From: Dinoroseobacter shibae DFL 12 = DSM 16493
GTDB lineage: Bacteria; Pseudomonadota; Alphaproteobacteria; Rhodobacterales; Rhodobacteraceae
Assembly: GCF_000018145.1 (NCBI RefSeq)
Contig: NC_009952.1
Span: 2,170,001 to 2,234,000, forward strand
DNA: 64,000 nt
Direction of reading: 5' to 3'
Positions within the stretch are counted from its first letter, which is position 1. Every line of letters begins with the position of its first letter. Below are positions 17,026-26,167 of this stretch, piece by piece. The position numbers and the translations under genes were made by a program. A model generated the notes under the pieces. It saw nothing but the letters and a program-made list of their open reading frames with translations, was not told where the DNA came from and did not search any database.

Positions 17026-17301
17026 TCAGGCCCCGATCAGCGCGTAGCGCGTCAGACCGTAGAGATAGAGCGCGCTGAACAGGATGTTGATGTATTTCAA
17101 CTGCCGCTCGCCATGGAGCCAGGCGCAGAGGATCCAGATCAGGCAGAAGGGCAAGCCCAGCACCATGGGCCAGGGATGCCAGTTCTGCACGATGGCCACG
17201 GTGCTGGCCACGCCCAGGCACAGCGCGAGCCATTTCAGATGCTGTTCATGGCGCATCAGCCAGGCTTCCAGACGGGCGGATAGCGGACGACGCACGATCA
17301 T
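17026..17301 (-). CDS. small membrane protein, function unknown
   Basis: A 91-residue protein with about three hydrophobic helices (residues about 23-40, 46-62, 71-88) separated by short loops NWHPWP and HGERQLKYIN. I do not recognise a family with certainty. It is convergent with the flavin reductase gene, with 5 bp between stops. The start ATG is the only good candidate. Confidence 0.6.
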   Translation of the reverse strand: MIVRRPLSARLEAWLMRHEQHLKWLALCLGVASTVAIVQNWHPWPMVLGLPFCLIWILCAWLHGERQLKYINILFSALYLYGLTRYALIGA

Positions 17302-17412
17302 GGCGCGACACCTTTCCAGGAATTACCGATGTGGGGGGACGGGTCTTCTCTGCCACCCGTCCCTTCCGCTCTAATCCCAAACCCGTCCGTCTGGCAAGTG
17401 TCCCGTCGCCGC

Positions 17413-19017
17413 TCAGTGTCCCCCGCCAAGGATACCGGTCTTGACCTGGTAGTCGGCGGCGATGGCGTAGTCGGGGTCATCGTCGCTGTCGATCATCAAC
17501 TGACCCGCCTTGGTCAGCAACTGGTGACAGTCCCGGCTCAGGTGGCGCAGTTGCAGGTTCTTGCCCGCATCGGCGTATTTTGCGGCCATGGCTTCGATGG
17601 CGGTCAGCGCGGATTGGTCGACCACCCGGCTGTCGGCGAAGTCCACGATGACCTGACCCGGATCATGGGTCACATCGAACAGCTCGACGAACCCGGCCGA
17701 CGAGCCGAAAAAGAGCGGCCCCTGCACCTGGTACACCTTCGCCCCCTCGGGGGTGGTGTAGGTCTTGGCGTGAATGCGCGAGGCGTTATTCCAGGCATAG
17801 GCCAGCGCCGAGACGATCACCCCCACCACCACCGCGATGGCAAGGTCTGTCAGCACCGTGACCACCGTCACCAGCACGATAACCAGCGCATCCGTCAACG
17901 GCACCCGGCGCAGGATCGTCAGGGATTGCCAGGCGAAGGTGCCGATCACCACCATGAACATTACGCCCACGAGGGCCGCGAGCGGGATCTGCTCGATCAG
18001 CGGCGAGGCCGCCACGATGAACAGCAACAGAAAGAGCGCCGCCGCCACCCCGGCGATCCGCGTCCGCCCACCGGATTTCACGTTGATCATCGACTGGCCG
18101 ATCATCGCGCAGCCGCCCATGCCGCCGAAAAACCCGGTCACGGTATTGGCGACGCCTTGGGCGATGCACTCCTGGCTCGCGCCGCCCCGCTTGCCGGTGA
18201 TCTCCCCCACCAGGTTCAGGGTCAGCAGGCTCTCGATCAGGCCGATGGCCGCGAGTATGAAGGCATAGGGCGCGATGATCTGAAGCGTCTCCATGTTCAG
18301 CGGCACCATGGGGATATGCAGGCTCGGCAAGCCCCCCGCGATGGAGGCGAGATCCCCCACCCGCGGCACGTCGATCCCGAAGGCGATGACCAGAACCGCC
18401 ACGATCCCGATCCCCGCCAGCGGCGCGGGAATAACGCGTGTGATCTTGGGCATGCCCCAGATGATCGCCATGGTCAGCGCCACCAGACCCAGCATTATCA
18501 CCAGCGGCCAGCCGGTCATCCAGACCATCTCTCCAGCGTCGTTGGGCACCTTGAACTGGGTCAGCTGCGCCAGGAAGATCACGATGGCCAGCCCGTTGAC
18601 GAAGCCCAGCATGACCGGATGCGGCACCAGCCGGATGAACTTGCCCAGCTTGAAGATGCCGAAGAGGATCTGGAGGATCCCCATCAACACCACCGTGGCG
18701 AACAGGTACTCGACCCCGTGCTCGGCCACCAGCGCCACCATGACCACGGCCAGCGCGCCCGTCGCGCCCGAGATCATGCCCGGCCGCCCCCCGATCAGCG
18801 CCGTGATCAGACCCACGATGAAGGCCGCGTAAAGTCCCACCAGCGGATGCACCCCCGCCACGAAGGCAAACGCCACGGCCTCGGGCACGAGGGCCAGCGC
18901 CACGGTCAGGCCGGACAACAACTCGATCCGAATGCGCGAGATGCTGAGGGTTTCATCGGCGGTCGGGGCGGAAAAGGCGATACGATTGGCAAAGGATGCC
19001 AGCAGAGCTCGGGGCAC
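17413..19017 (-). CDS. SulP family anion transporter with C-terminal STAS domain
   Basis: Inner-membrane SLC26/SulP transporter for inorganic anions (sulfate, bicarbonate or others; substrate not deducible). It has 534 residues from a GTG start preceded by GAGG. About 10-14 hydrophobic helices fill residues 20-400, including the family-typical ALALVPEAVAFAFVAGVHP and GGRPGMISGATGALAVV. A cytoplasmic STAS domain ends the protein (VIVDFADSRVVDQSALTAI). The ORF can be extended 44 codons upstream, but that part is Arg/Thr-rich and lacks membrane character. Confidence 0.93.
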   Translation of the reverse strand: MPRALLASFANRIAFSAPTADETLSISRIRIELLSGLTVALALVPEAVAFAFVAGVHPLVGLYAAFIVGLITALIGGRPGMISGATGALAVVMVALVAEHGVEYLFATVVLMGILQILFGIFKLGKFIRLVPHPVMLGFVNGLAIVIFLAQLTQFKVPNDAGEMVWMTGWPLVIMLGLVALTMAIIWGMPKITRVIPAPLAGIGIVAVLVIAFGIDVPRVGDLASIAGGLPSLHIPMVPLNMETLQIIAPYAFILAAIGLIESLLTLNLVGEITGKRGGASQECIAQGVANTVTGFFGGMGGCAMIGQSMINVKSGGRTRIAGVAAALFLLLFIVAASPLIEQIPLAALVGVMFMVVIGTFAWQSLTILRRVPLTDALVIVLVTVVTVLTDLAIAVVVGVIVSALAYAWNNASRIHAKTYTTPEGAKVYQVQGPLFFGSSAGFVELFDVTHDPGQVIVDFADSRVVDQSALTAIEAMAAKYADAGKNLQLRHLSRDCHQLLTKAGQLMIDSDDDPDYAIAADYQVKTGILGGGH

Positions 19018-19202
19018 GGGGAAACCTCGGGAAACGGGAATGGGGGTTGGGCGCGTCGTACCCGGTTTGGACCGGCCTGCATAGCCCCGAGATGCAATGC
19101 CGCCCTGCACTTGGTGCAATACGGTCGCGCTCCGGCGGGCCCGGCCCATTGACCTTGCGTCCCGCGCTGCCTAGCCATTATGGGGACAACGCGGGGGCTA
19201 TG

Positions 19203-20072
<870 letters not shown>

Positions 20073-20081
20073 ACGGGCGCG

Positions 20082-20100
20082 GCGGGGGGCCAGCCCCCCG
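20082..20100 (+). terminator. GC-rich hairpin after mtnP
   Basis: CGGGGGGCCAGCCCCCCG forms an 8-bp stem with a 2-base turn 10 bases after the mtnP stop, followed by the recurring motif CCCCCCGGGATATTT (see the interspersed motif). This is the typical style of roseobacter gene ends, but without a proper T tract. Confidence 0.5.
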
Positions 20101-20102
20101 CA

Positions 20103-20127
20103 CCCCCCGGGATATTTCCGGACTTGA
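20103..20127 (+). repeat. recurring intergenic motif, copy 1
   Basis: The GGGATATTT-N4-GACTTGA motif downstream of mtnP. Related copies follow tpiA at 29516-29542 and valS at 42503-42532. Always intergenic and shortly after a stop codon. Confidence 0.6.
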
Positions 20128-20224
20128 GGGAATGGATGCGCAGCACCCTGCTGCGTGTGCATAATGGACAGAAAATGACCAGCACGCTAGCTTTGACGCA
20201 AGGTATGCGAAGGGGTGTCCAGCC

Positions 20225-20515
20225 ATGTGCCAGATCTTCTCTCATCAGGATCCCGAACGGTACGCCTGTACCACGCGGCGCTTGCGCCTGAACGGGCAAA
20301 GCACGTCGATCCGTCTGGAAAACAGCTTCTGGGCCATCCTCGACGAGATGGCCGAAGCCGAGGGCCGCAGCACACCGGCCTTTATCTCCACCTTGCATGG
20401 CGAGGTCCTCGAAGCGCGTGGCGAGCCGGTGAATTTCACCTCGCTCCTGCGCTGCACCGCCCTGCTTTACATCGAGACACGCAGCGCAGTCGGCAACGGC
20501 ATCGCAGCCGAGTAG
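20225..20515 (+). CDS. ribbon-helix-helix domain protein (RHH_4 type)
   Basis: A 96-residue protein of the alphaproteobacterial RHH_4 group, putative DNA binder. Core: RRLRLNGQSTSIRLENSFWA with DEMAEAEGRSTPAFISTLH as the two helices. Members are small cytoplasmic regulators, some tied to cell cycle or envelope control, most uncharacterised. The last part SLLRCTALLYIETRS is characteristic of the group. No antitoxin-type partner is adjacent. Confidence 0.85.
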   Translation: MCQIFSHQDPERYACTTRRLRLNGQSTSIRLENSFWAILDEMAEAEGRSTPAFISTLHGEVLEARGEPVNFTSLLRCTALLYIETRSAVGNGIAAE

Positions 20516-20543
20516 ACCGCCCGCGCATGACCGCATAAATTAC

Positions 20544-20568
20544 GGGCAGTAGTAAAACCCTACTACCC
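20544..20568. promoter_or_regulatory. inverted repeat, candidate operator of the glyoxalase-GMC operon
   Basis: GGGCAGTAG-N7-CTACTACCC: 9-bp arms with one mismatch, 61 bp upstream of the glyoxalase start and just after the RHH gene. The position fits an activator or repressor site for the three-gene operon that follows. Confidence 0.45.
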
Positions 20569-20629
20569 GGCCCTCGTTGCCCTGGCGTTACCCTGATCGT
20601 CCAAGGAACAAGACACCAGGGAGGTTGGA

Positions 20630-21025
20630 TTGGCCAAGGCGATCCACAGCATGATCCGCGTTCTGGACGAGGCGCGGTCGGTCGATTTCTACAAGCGCGC
20701 CTTCGGGCTCGATGTGGCCGACAGGCTCGATTTCTCGGACTTCACGCTCGTCTATCTCAGTAATGACGAGACCGGCTTCGAGCTGGAGCTGACAGTCAAC
20801 AAGGGCCAGACCGAGCCCTATGACCTGGGCAATGGTTACGGGCATTTCGCGGTCTCGGTCGATGATCTGGACGCGGAACACGCCCGCTTCGAGGCCGAGG
20901 GCCTCAACCCCCGAAAATTGGTGGAATTCGCCCCCGACGGGAAGCTCGTCGGGCGGTTTTTCTTCGTGGCCGATCCGGACGGGTACCAGATCGAGGTGCT
21001 CGAACGCAGCGGACGCTTTCAATAG
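20630..21025 (+). CDS. gloA: lactoylglutathione lyase (glyoxalase I-type VOC protein)
   Basis: Converts the hemithioacetal of methylglyoxal and glutathione to S-lactoylglutathione. It has 131 residues, the usual length. The four metal-ligand positions of E. coli GlxI are all conserved: H6, E53 (ELELTVN), H72 (GYGHFAVSV) and E122 (DGYQIEVLE). Translation starts at TTG, supported by GGGAGG at the right spacing and the absence of any other start. It leads an operon with the Tat protein and the GMC oxidoreductase, 40 bp upstream of the former, a context that hints at aldehyde detoxification alongside sugar or alcohol oxidation. Confidence 0.9.
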   Translation: MAKAIHSMIRVLDEARSVDFYKRAFGLDVADRLDFSDFTLVYLSNDETGFELELTVNKGQTEPYDLGNGYGHFAVSVDDLDAEHARFEAEGLNPRKLVEFAPDGKLVGRFFFVADPDGYQIEVLERSGRFQ

Positions 21026-21065
21026 GCGCGGCGGGGAGGCCGCGCATCATTTCTGGGAGGAAAAC

Positions 21066-21590
21066 ATGATCGAGACCAAAGGGCCCAAGGGCCTGACACG
21101 ACGGGCGCTTTTGTCCCGTGCCACGGCGGCGGGCGCAAGCTTCGTGGTCGGCGCGGGGTTTGTCGCCGGGCGCGACGCGGCCTGGGCGGCCGAAACCGTC
21201 GCGCTGAAACCAGAAACCTTCGCCACGCTGGTGCAGATGGCACGGGATATCTATCCGCACGACCACGTGGGCGACAAGTTCTACGCCGCCGCGGTCAAGG
21301 GCTATGACACCGACGACGACGCCGGGACCATCGAGAACGGCATTGCCGACCTGAATGCCGCCGCGCGCAACGCAGGCTATGACAGCTACCTCGCCATAGG
21401 CTGGGAGCGCGACCGCGTCGACATCCTGCGCGGCATGGAAAACAGCCCGTTCTTCCAGCAGATCCGCGGCGGTCTCGTCACCGGGCTTTATAACCAGAAA
21501 GAGGTCTGGCCTCTGTTCGGGTATGAAGGCGAGAGTTTCACCAAGGGTGGCTATCTCGCAAACGGTTTCGACGACATCGATTGGGTCTGA
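21066..21590 (+). CDS. Tat-exported small subunit of a GMC-type dehydrogenase (gluconate 2-dehydrogenase subunit 3-like)
   Basis: A 174-residue protein with a twin-arginine signal (TRRALLSRATAAGASF), an Ala-rich hydrophobic core and cleavage near AWAAE. The mature part resembles subunit 3 of membrane gluconate 2-dehydrogenases (ARDIYPHDHVGDKFYAAAV; the end KGGYLANGFDDIDWV). Such subunits carry the Tat signal for the whole complex. It lies 14 bp before the GMC subunit, with a strong GGGAGG ribosome-binding site upstream of its own ATG. Confidence 0.88.
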   Translation: MIETKGPKGLTRRALLSRATAAGASFVVGAGFVAGRDAAWAAETVALKPETFATLVQMARDIYPHDHVGDKFYAAAVKGYDTDDDAGTIENGIADLNAAARNAGYDSYLAIGWERDRVDILRGMENSPFFQQIRGGLVTGLYNQKEVWPLFGYEGESFTKGGYLANGFDDIDWV

Positions 21591-21604
21591 GGGAGGAGAC
21601 GAAC

Positions 21605-23176
21605 ATGGCAACGACGTTCGATCTGAACGACGACTCTGTCGTCGTGGTTATCGGCACCGGCGCGGGGGGCGGAACGCTCGCCAATGAGCTGGCGCAAAAA
21701 GGTGTGAAAGTGGTCTCGCTGGAGGCGGGCGCGTTCCACGAACCGCAGGACTTCCTGCAGGATGAGTGGGCGAGCTTTGGCCAGTTGGCCTGGCTGGATG
21801 CGCGCACGACCTCCGGCGACTGGCGGGTCAGCCGGGATTTCTCCGGGTTGCCCGCATGGATCGTGAAATCCGTCGGCGGCTCTGCGGTGCACTGGGCGGG
21901 CGCGAGCCTGCGGTTCCAGGAGCATGAATGGAAGGCGCGCACGACCTATGGCAACGTGCCCGGCGCGTCCCTGCTGGACTGGCCGATCGATGCCTCGGAG
22001 ATGGATCCGTGGTACACCGCGGCCGAAGACAAGATGCACGTCACCCGCACCGGGGATCGGCCCGGCCTGCCCGGCAACAACAACTACAAGGTGTTCGAAG
22101 CGGGCGCCAAGGCGCTCGGCTACAAGGACGTGCACACCGGCCGGATGGCCATCAAGAGTTCAACCAACGCGGACGGCACCCCGTGCCAGCAGATGGGCTT
22201 CTGTTTCCAGGGCTGCAAGGTCGCGGCCAAGTGGTCGCCCAGCTATGACGAAATCCCGCGCGCACTGGATACCGGCAATTACGAACTGCGCACCCAGGCC
22301 CATGTTCTGAAGATCGAGCATGACGACACGGGCAAGGTCACCGGCGTGCTCTACGCGGATGCGGACGGCAACCAGCATTTGCAAAAGGCGCGCGTGGTGG
22401 CCGTGGCGGGCAACTCGATCGAAAGCCCACGGCTCCTGCTGAACTCCGCCTCGTCCATGTTCCCCGATGGGTTGGCGAACTCGTCTGGCCAGGTCGGGCG
22501 CAACTATATGCGCCACATGACGGCCTCGGTCTATGCGACCTTCGACAAACCGGTGAAGATGTGGCGCGGCACGACCATGGCCGGGATCATCACCGACGAG
22601 GCCCGGCACGACCCGTCCCGCGGCTTTGTCGGCGGCTACGAGATGGAGACGCTCAGCCTCGGCCTGCCCTTCATGGCCGCCTTCCTCGACCCCGGCGCCT
22701 GGGGGCGGGAATTCACCTCCGCGCTCGATGCCTATGAGAACATGGCGGGCATGTGGCTCGTGGGCGAGGACATGCCCCAGGAGACCAACCGGGTCACGCT
22801 CAATACCGATGTTCTGGACCAGTACGGGCTGCCGGCACCGAACGTGCATTTCGACGACCACCCCAACGATATCGCCATGCGCAACCACGCCTGGCAACAG
22901 GGGCAGGCGATCTACGAGGCGGTGGGGGCGACCCGCACCTTCCCGACGCCGCCCTATCCCAGCACGCACAACCTCGGCACCAACCGGATGTCCGAGAATG
23001 CGCGCGATGGGGTGGTGAACAAATGGGGGCAAACCCACGACATCCCCAACCTGTTCATCTCGGACGGCTCGCAGTTCACGACCGGCGCGGCAGAGAACCC
23101 GACCCTGACCATCGTGGCGCTGGCCATGCGGCAGGCAGACCACATTGCCCGGGAGATGACGGCCCAAAACCTCTGA
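21605..23176 (+). CDS. GMC family oxidoreductase (FAD-dependent dehydrogenase large subunit)
   Basis: FAD-binding glucose-methanol-choline oxidoreductase, 523 residues, similar to the large subunits of gluconate, sorbitol or 2-keto-gluconate dehydrogenases. The N-terminal dinucleotide motif is VVIGTGAGGGTLANELA, and the C-terminal GMC domain contains THNLGTNRMSE and LFISDGSQFTTGAAENPTLT. A CFQGC pair near residue 200 is also typical of this branch. There is no signal peptide, so export probably rides on the Tat-bearing small subunit. A cytochrome c subunit is not adjacent. The start follows GGGAGGAG. Confidence 0.92.
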   Translation: MATTFDLNDDSVVVVIGTGAGGGTLANELAQKGVKVVSLEAGAFHEPQDFLQDEWASFGQLAWLDARTTSGDWRVSRDFSGLPAWIVKSVGGSAVHWAGASLRFQEHEWKARTTYGNVPGASLLDWPIDASEMDPWYTAAEDKMHVTRTGDRPGLPGNNNYKVFEAGAKALGYKDVHTGRMAIKSSTNADGTPCQQMGFCFQGCKVAAKWSPSYDEIPRALDTGNYELRTQAHVLKIEHDDTGKVTGVLYADADGNQHLQKARVVAVAGNSIESPRLLLNSASSMFPDGLANSSGQVGRNYMRHMTASVYATFDKPVKMWRGTTMAGIITDEARHDPSRGFVGGYEMETLSLGLPFMAAFLDPGAWGREFTSALDAYENMAGMWLVGEDMPQETNRVTLNTDVLDQYGLPAPNVHFDDHPNDIAMRNHAWQQGQAIYEAVGATRTFPTPPYPSTHNLGTNRMSENARDGVVNKWGQTHDIPNLFISDGSQFTTGAAENPTLTIVALAMRQADHIAREMTAQNL

Positions 23177-23200
23177 GCCTGCGAATTTGCCAACACGCAA

Positions 23201-23226
23201 GGCCACCCGGCAACGGGTGGCCTTTT
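23201..23226 (+). terminator. rho-independent terminator of the glyoxalase-GMC operon
   Basis: Stem GGCCACCCG / CGGGTGGCC with loop GCAA and a TTTT tail, 25 bp after the GMC stop codon. Confidence 0.9.
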
Positions 23227-23577
23227 GCGTATGTCTCGCAAGGTTGGACGGAACACCGCGTCAGTCCACGGTCATCCCTGTGCATGGGTCTGCGTCAGGC
23301 CGCGCCTGTGCGGTTGTGTGCAATGCGGGACTTTTCAGACCTTCGCCGCACATGCACCATCGGCGGTTCTGGATGAACTGGCTGATCCGCGTTCGGTCGT
23401 TTTTGGCGGGGACAGAAACGTTTGGATTTCGGCGGACCTCTCGGTAAGGAGAGGGCTCGGCAAGTCAGCCAAATCGCGACTTCGCCGACCTGGACCCGAT
23501 TGGCTGCTGTCCGCACTCAGACATCATTCACGCGACGCGCGGCACCTAGCAAGATGCGCCTCTCCCAGACGGGCGGG
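23227..23577. other. intergenic region without recognisable gene
   Basis: About 350 bp between the GMC terminator and the lectin gene end. Open frames here have no ribosome-binding site or family resemblance. No repeats seen other than the hairpin listed at 23578. Confidence 0.4.
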
Positions 23578-23612
23578 GCGCCACTTCGGACGGGGACTGT
23601 CCGGAGTGGCGC
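23578..23612 (-). terminator. hairpin just after the lectin gene
   Basis: Arms 23578-23591 and 23599-23612 pair over 14 positions (one G-T), 8 bases beyond the lectin stop codon on the minus strand. There is no T run, so it may end transcription with Rho or protect the mRNA 3' end. Confidence 0.5.
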
Positions 23613-23620
23613 GGGCCGTG

Positions 23621-24550
23621 TCAGGGCTGGGCCGCGTACCAGTCGCAGCCGAACCGCTCCGTCTTCCGGGGCGCCATCACCGGCAGTTGCAAGCTCAGGA
23701 TGCCGGTCATGTCGATGACGCTTTCGAGCGGCGGGATGCCAATCTCTTCGCGGACTTCGATGTATTCGGGCGTGCCAACGGGGAAGGTCCACCAGACAGC
23801 ATCGTTGATGTCGCGCGAGGGGGCCTCGACACGGTAGACCTCTACCTGAACCGTCTCCAGCCCGACGAAACCCCGGCCCGGCGAGCGGGTGACCGTCTCG
23901 CTGTTCACCTCTTCGGTCTCGATCTCCTCCAGGAATTCCTTTTCGACGACTTGCGTGAGCCCGAAGGACTTGCTGGCCATTGCAGTGAACTCGCCTTTGG
24001 CGCTGCCGAGCGACCCCCCGAACGAACTGCTCTGGTTGGCCGTGAAGGTCGTCTGGAAGAGACGGCGGGTGGCGTTGAGCTCCCTGGTGCGGTCCAGCTC
24101 GAAGGTCTCGATCAGCTCCCCCTGCGGCACGACGCCGATGATCGCGGTATGGCGGCCGGGCTCCGGCTGGCTGGGTTGGTAGTCGCGGATGAAGTGGACG
24201 GCAAGCTGGTCCAGTTCGCTGCCGGAACGCCCGCCAAGGCCGAGCACGCGAATGTCCGTGAGCTCATGTCGCGTGCCGCCATTGCCGCCATGGACCAACT
24301 CGCGGCCGCGGTTGGTGCGCAGCTCGATCCGGTCGACCCGGCTTCCTGATCTGATCACCATTTCATTGATGTATTCGTCGCTGCTGAACGACAGACCGCT
24401 CTCTTTCTTCCCGCCGTTGCCGCCGTAGCGGGCATTGTCCAGCCGCAGCTCGTCGATCCGCGAGGCGGAACTCAGGCCGATCGCTTCGAACCCGGCGATG
24501 TCAAATGCGTCGCCGCCGCGTCCACCAAAGGTAAGTGTCTCGATGCTCAT
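23621..24550 (-). CDS. jacalin-like lectin domain protein with a possible aerolysin-type C-terminal module
   Basis: A 309-residue protein without signal peptide. Residues 1-125 read as a jacalin-related beta-prism: FGGRGGDAFD at the N-terminus, GGNGG twice, and the closing IRVLGLGGRSGSELDQL, whose GRSG-x-x-x-D matches the sugar-binding loop of jacalin lectins. Residues about 150-309 are not jacalin. They include a Ser/Thr/Gly-rich alternating stretch (TTFTANQSSSFGGSLGSAKG), an acidic segment and then an amphipathic strand-rich part, reminiscent of aerolysin/ETX-MTX2 pore-forming modules. This C-terminal call is inference. Start ATG has GAGGAG 7-12 bases upstream. It is a single gene with terminator-like hairpin behind it. 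Confidence 0.72.
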   Translation of the reverse strand: MSIETLTFGGRGGDAFDIAGFEAIGLSSASRIDELRLDNARYGGNGGKKESGLSFSSDEYINEMVIRSGSRVDRIELRTNRGRELVHGGNGGTRHELTDIRVLGLGGRSGSELDQLAVHFIRDYQPSQPEPGRHTAIIGVVPQGELIETFELDRTRELNATRRLFQTTFTANQSSSFGGSLGSAKGEFTAMASKSFGLTQVVEKEFLEEIETEEVNSETVTRSPGRGFVGLETVQVEVYRVEAPSRDINDAVWWTFPVGTPEYIEVREEIGIPPLESVIDMTGILSLQLPVMAPRKTERFGCDWYAAQP

Positions 24551-24886
24551 TGTCAGTGTACTCCTCAAAGGGTTTCGATGCCCTTGGTCGCAGTACTCAT
24601 CGCAGCGGTTCAGATTTTTTAACCGCGCACCTGTCGTGCCTTCAGACGCGCTCAGAGCTGATGACGCCGGAGTGCGCCAAGCGGTAGCCGCAATCCGAGA
24701 AGCGGACATCGGTGCGAGGTGGAGCGCCCACTAGTTCGGGCTCACGGCGGTCATCCGATCCCAAAGCTCTGAACGAAGTCTCGCATCGACCGATGCGCCT
24801 TTTTCTCCAGCGGACTCTAGGCTGCTTGACCAGCGCGCGCGCATTGCCAAGGATGCGCGCGTCTCGGACCCTAGGAAAGACTGCCC
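24551..24886. other. intergenic region between lectin gene and apt
   Basis: 336 bp holding the two divergent promoters. No gene, RNA or strong repeat seen; two short open frames on each strand are Arg-rich with no ribosome-binding site. Confidence 0.4.
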
Positions 24887-25426
24887 ATGACCCCCCGCAA
24901 AACCCTCAGAGACTACATCCGCACCATCCCCGACTTCCCCCATGAGGGGATCATGTTCCGCGATGTCACCACCCTTTTCGCCGACCCGCGCGGCTTTCGC
25001 ATCGCTGTGGACCAGCTGCTCGACCCGTTCGTGGACGTGAAGATCGACAAGGTCGCGGGGCTGGAGGCGCGGGGCTTCATCCTCGGCGGGGCCGTGGCGC
25101 ATCAACTCAGCGTCGGCTTCGTGCCGATCCGCAAGAAGGGCAAGCTGCCCGGCAAGACAATCGCGCAGGATTACGTGCTCGAATACGGCAAGGCGACGGT
25201 GGAGATCCACGACGACGCCTTCCAGCCCGGCGAGCGTGTGCTGCTGGTCGACGATCTTCTGGCCACGGGCGGAACCGCGCGGGCGGGCATCCAGTTGATC
25301 GAACGGCTGGGGGCCGAGGTGGTGGGCTGCGCCTTCTTGATCGACCTGCCCGATCTCGGCGGACGCAAGCTGCTCGAAGAGATGGATATGGGGGTCCACG
25401 CCCTGACGTCCTTCGACGGCGACTGA
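24887..25426 (+). CDS. apt: adenine phosphoribosyltransferase
   Basis: Purine salvage enzyme (adenine plus PRPP to AMP), 179 residues, the usual length. N-terminal [19 protein letters not shown] is the family signature, and the PRPP-binding loop [14 protein letters not shown] is intact. AGGAAAG lies 7 bases before the ATG. It would also recover adenine from the mtnP reaction. Confidence 0.97.
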   Translation: MTPRKTLRDYIRTIPDFPHEGIMFRDVTTLFADPRGFRIAVDQLLDPFVDVKIDKVAGLEARGFILGGAVAHQLSVGFVPIRKKGKLPGKTIAQDYVLEYGKATVEIHDDAFQPGERVLLVDDLLATGGTARAGIQLIERLGAEVVGCAFLIDLPDLGGRKLLEEMDMGVHALTSFDGD

Positions 25427-25525
25427 CCGGCTCCGCGGCGGGCGTGATCACGGGCCTGTCACGGCTTTGTCACGGGCCTCCGGCGTGGAAGGTGATAGAC
25501 CCGCGGGATCACGAAAGGACACCCC

Positions 25526-25978
25526 ATGCACAGCCCCCTCCCCCTCGCCGCCCTGGTTCTGAGCGCACTGCCTCTCGCCGCCTCCGCCGGGATGATCGAA
25601 AAGGCCAGCCCCCACACCGTGGCCCAAACCCTCGACCGGCTCGAAGCCGCCGTGACCGGCGTGGGCGCCACGATCTTCGCCCGGATCGACCATGCGGGCG
25701 GCGCAGCCAAGATCGGCGCGGAGCTGCGACCCACCGAGGTCCTGATCTTCGGCAACCCCGCCCTGGGCACCCCCGCGATGCAGGACGCGCAGACCGCGGG
25801 GCTCGACCTGCCCTTGCGCGTGCTGGCCTACCGGGATGCCGACGGACAGGTGCGCGTCGCCTACCATGCTCCGGCGGATCTGGTCGCGACCCACGGGCTG
25901 CCCGCGGACGCCGCCTACCTGGCGAAGATGACCGGCGCGCTGGAGGCGCTGACCGCCAAGGCGGTGGCGGCGGAGTAG
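25526..25978 (+). CDS. exported DUF302 protein
   Basis: A 150-residue protein with a short Sec signal peptide (residues 1-21, cleavage after ASA) and one DUF302 domain of about 125 residues (TLDRLEAAVTGVGATIFARI then PTEVLIFGNPALGTPAMQ). The DUF302 fold is a compact alpha/beta domain of unknown function, often periplasmic. Ribosome-binding site AAAGGA. The gene sits alone behind apt and ahead of a terminator. Confidence 0.88.
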   Translation: MHSPLPLAALVLSALPLAASAGMIEKASPHTVAQTLDRLEAAVTGVGATIFARIDHAGGAAKIGAELRPTEVLIFGNPALGTPAMQDAQTAGLDLPLRVLAYRDADGQVRVAYHAPADLVATHGLPADAAYLAKMTGALEALTAKAVAAE

Positions 25979-26065
25979 CCCGGACGCCCGCCACCTGCAT
26001 ATGCAGGGTGCCGGAAACCGGTCAAATCCTAACGGTTTGCTAACGACTCGGCGCTATGGTGATTA

Positions 26066-26087
26066 CTGTCGATGCAGCGATCGACAG
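26066..26087. repeat. 8-bp inverted repeat after the DUF302 gene
   Basis: CTGTCGAT-N6-ATCGACAG forms a small stem-loop shortly before the terminator hairpin. Role unknown. Confidence 0.5.
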
Positions 26088-26107
26088 GTTTCCCTAAGGT
26101 TGACTGA

Positions 26108-26142
26108 CCCGGCCCGTGACCCTCACGGCGCCGGGCTTTTTT
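26108..26142 (+). terminator. rho-independent terminator
   Basis: Stem built of CCCGGC and GCCGGG with an inner pairing CGTGA/CTCACG, followed by a run of six T on the plus strand. It ends the DUF302 transcript ahead of the convergent oxidase gene. Confidence 0.85.
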
Positions 26143-26167
26143 CCCCCGGATCCTTGCGCCGGATCGG

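Noticed and set aside
17329-19152. 607-codon plus-strand frame opposite the SulP gene
   Set aside because: Antisense shadow of a clear SulP-STAS transporter; the peptide is His/Gln/Asp-rich repeats of the complement.
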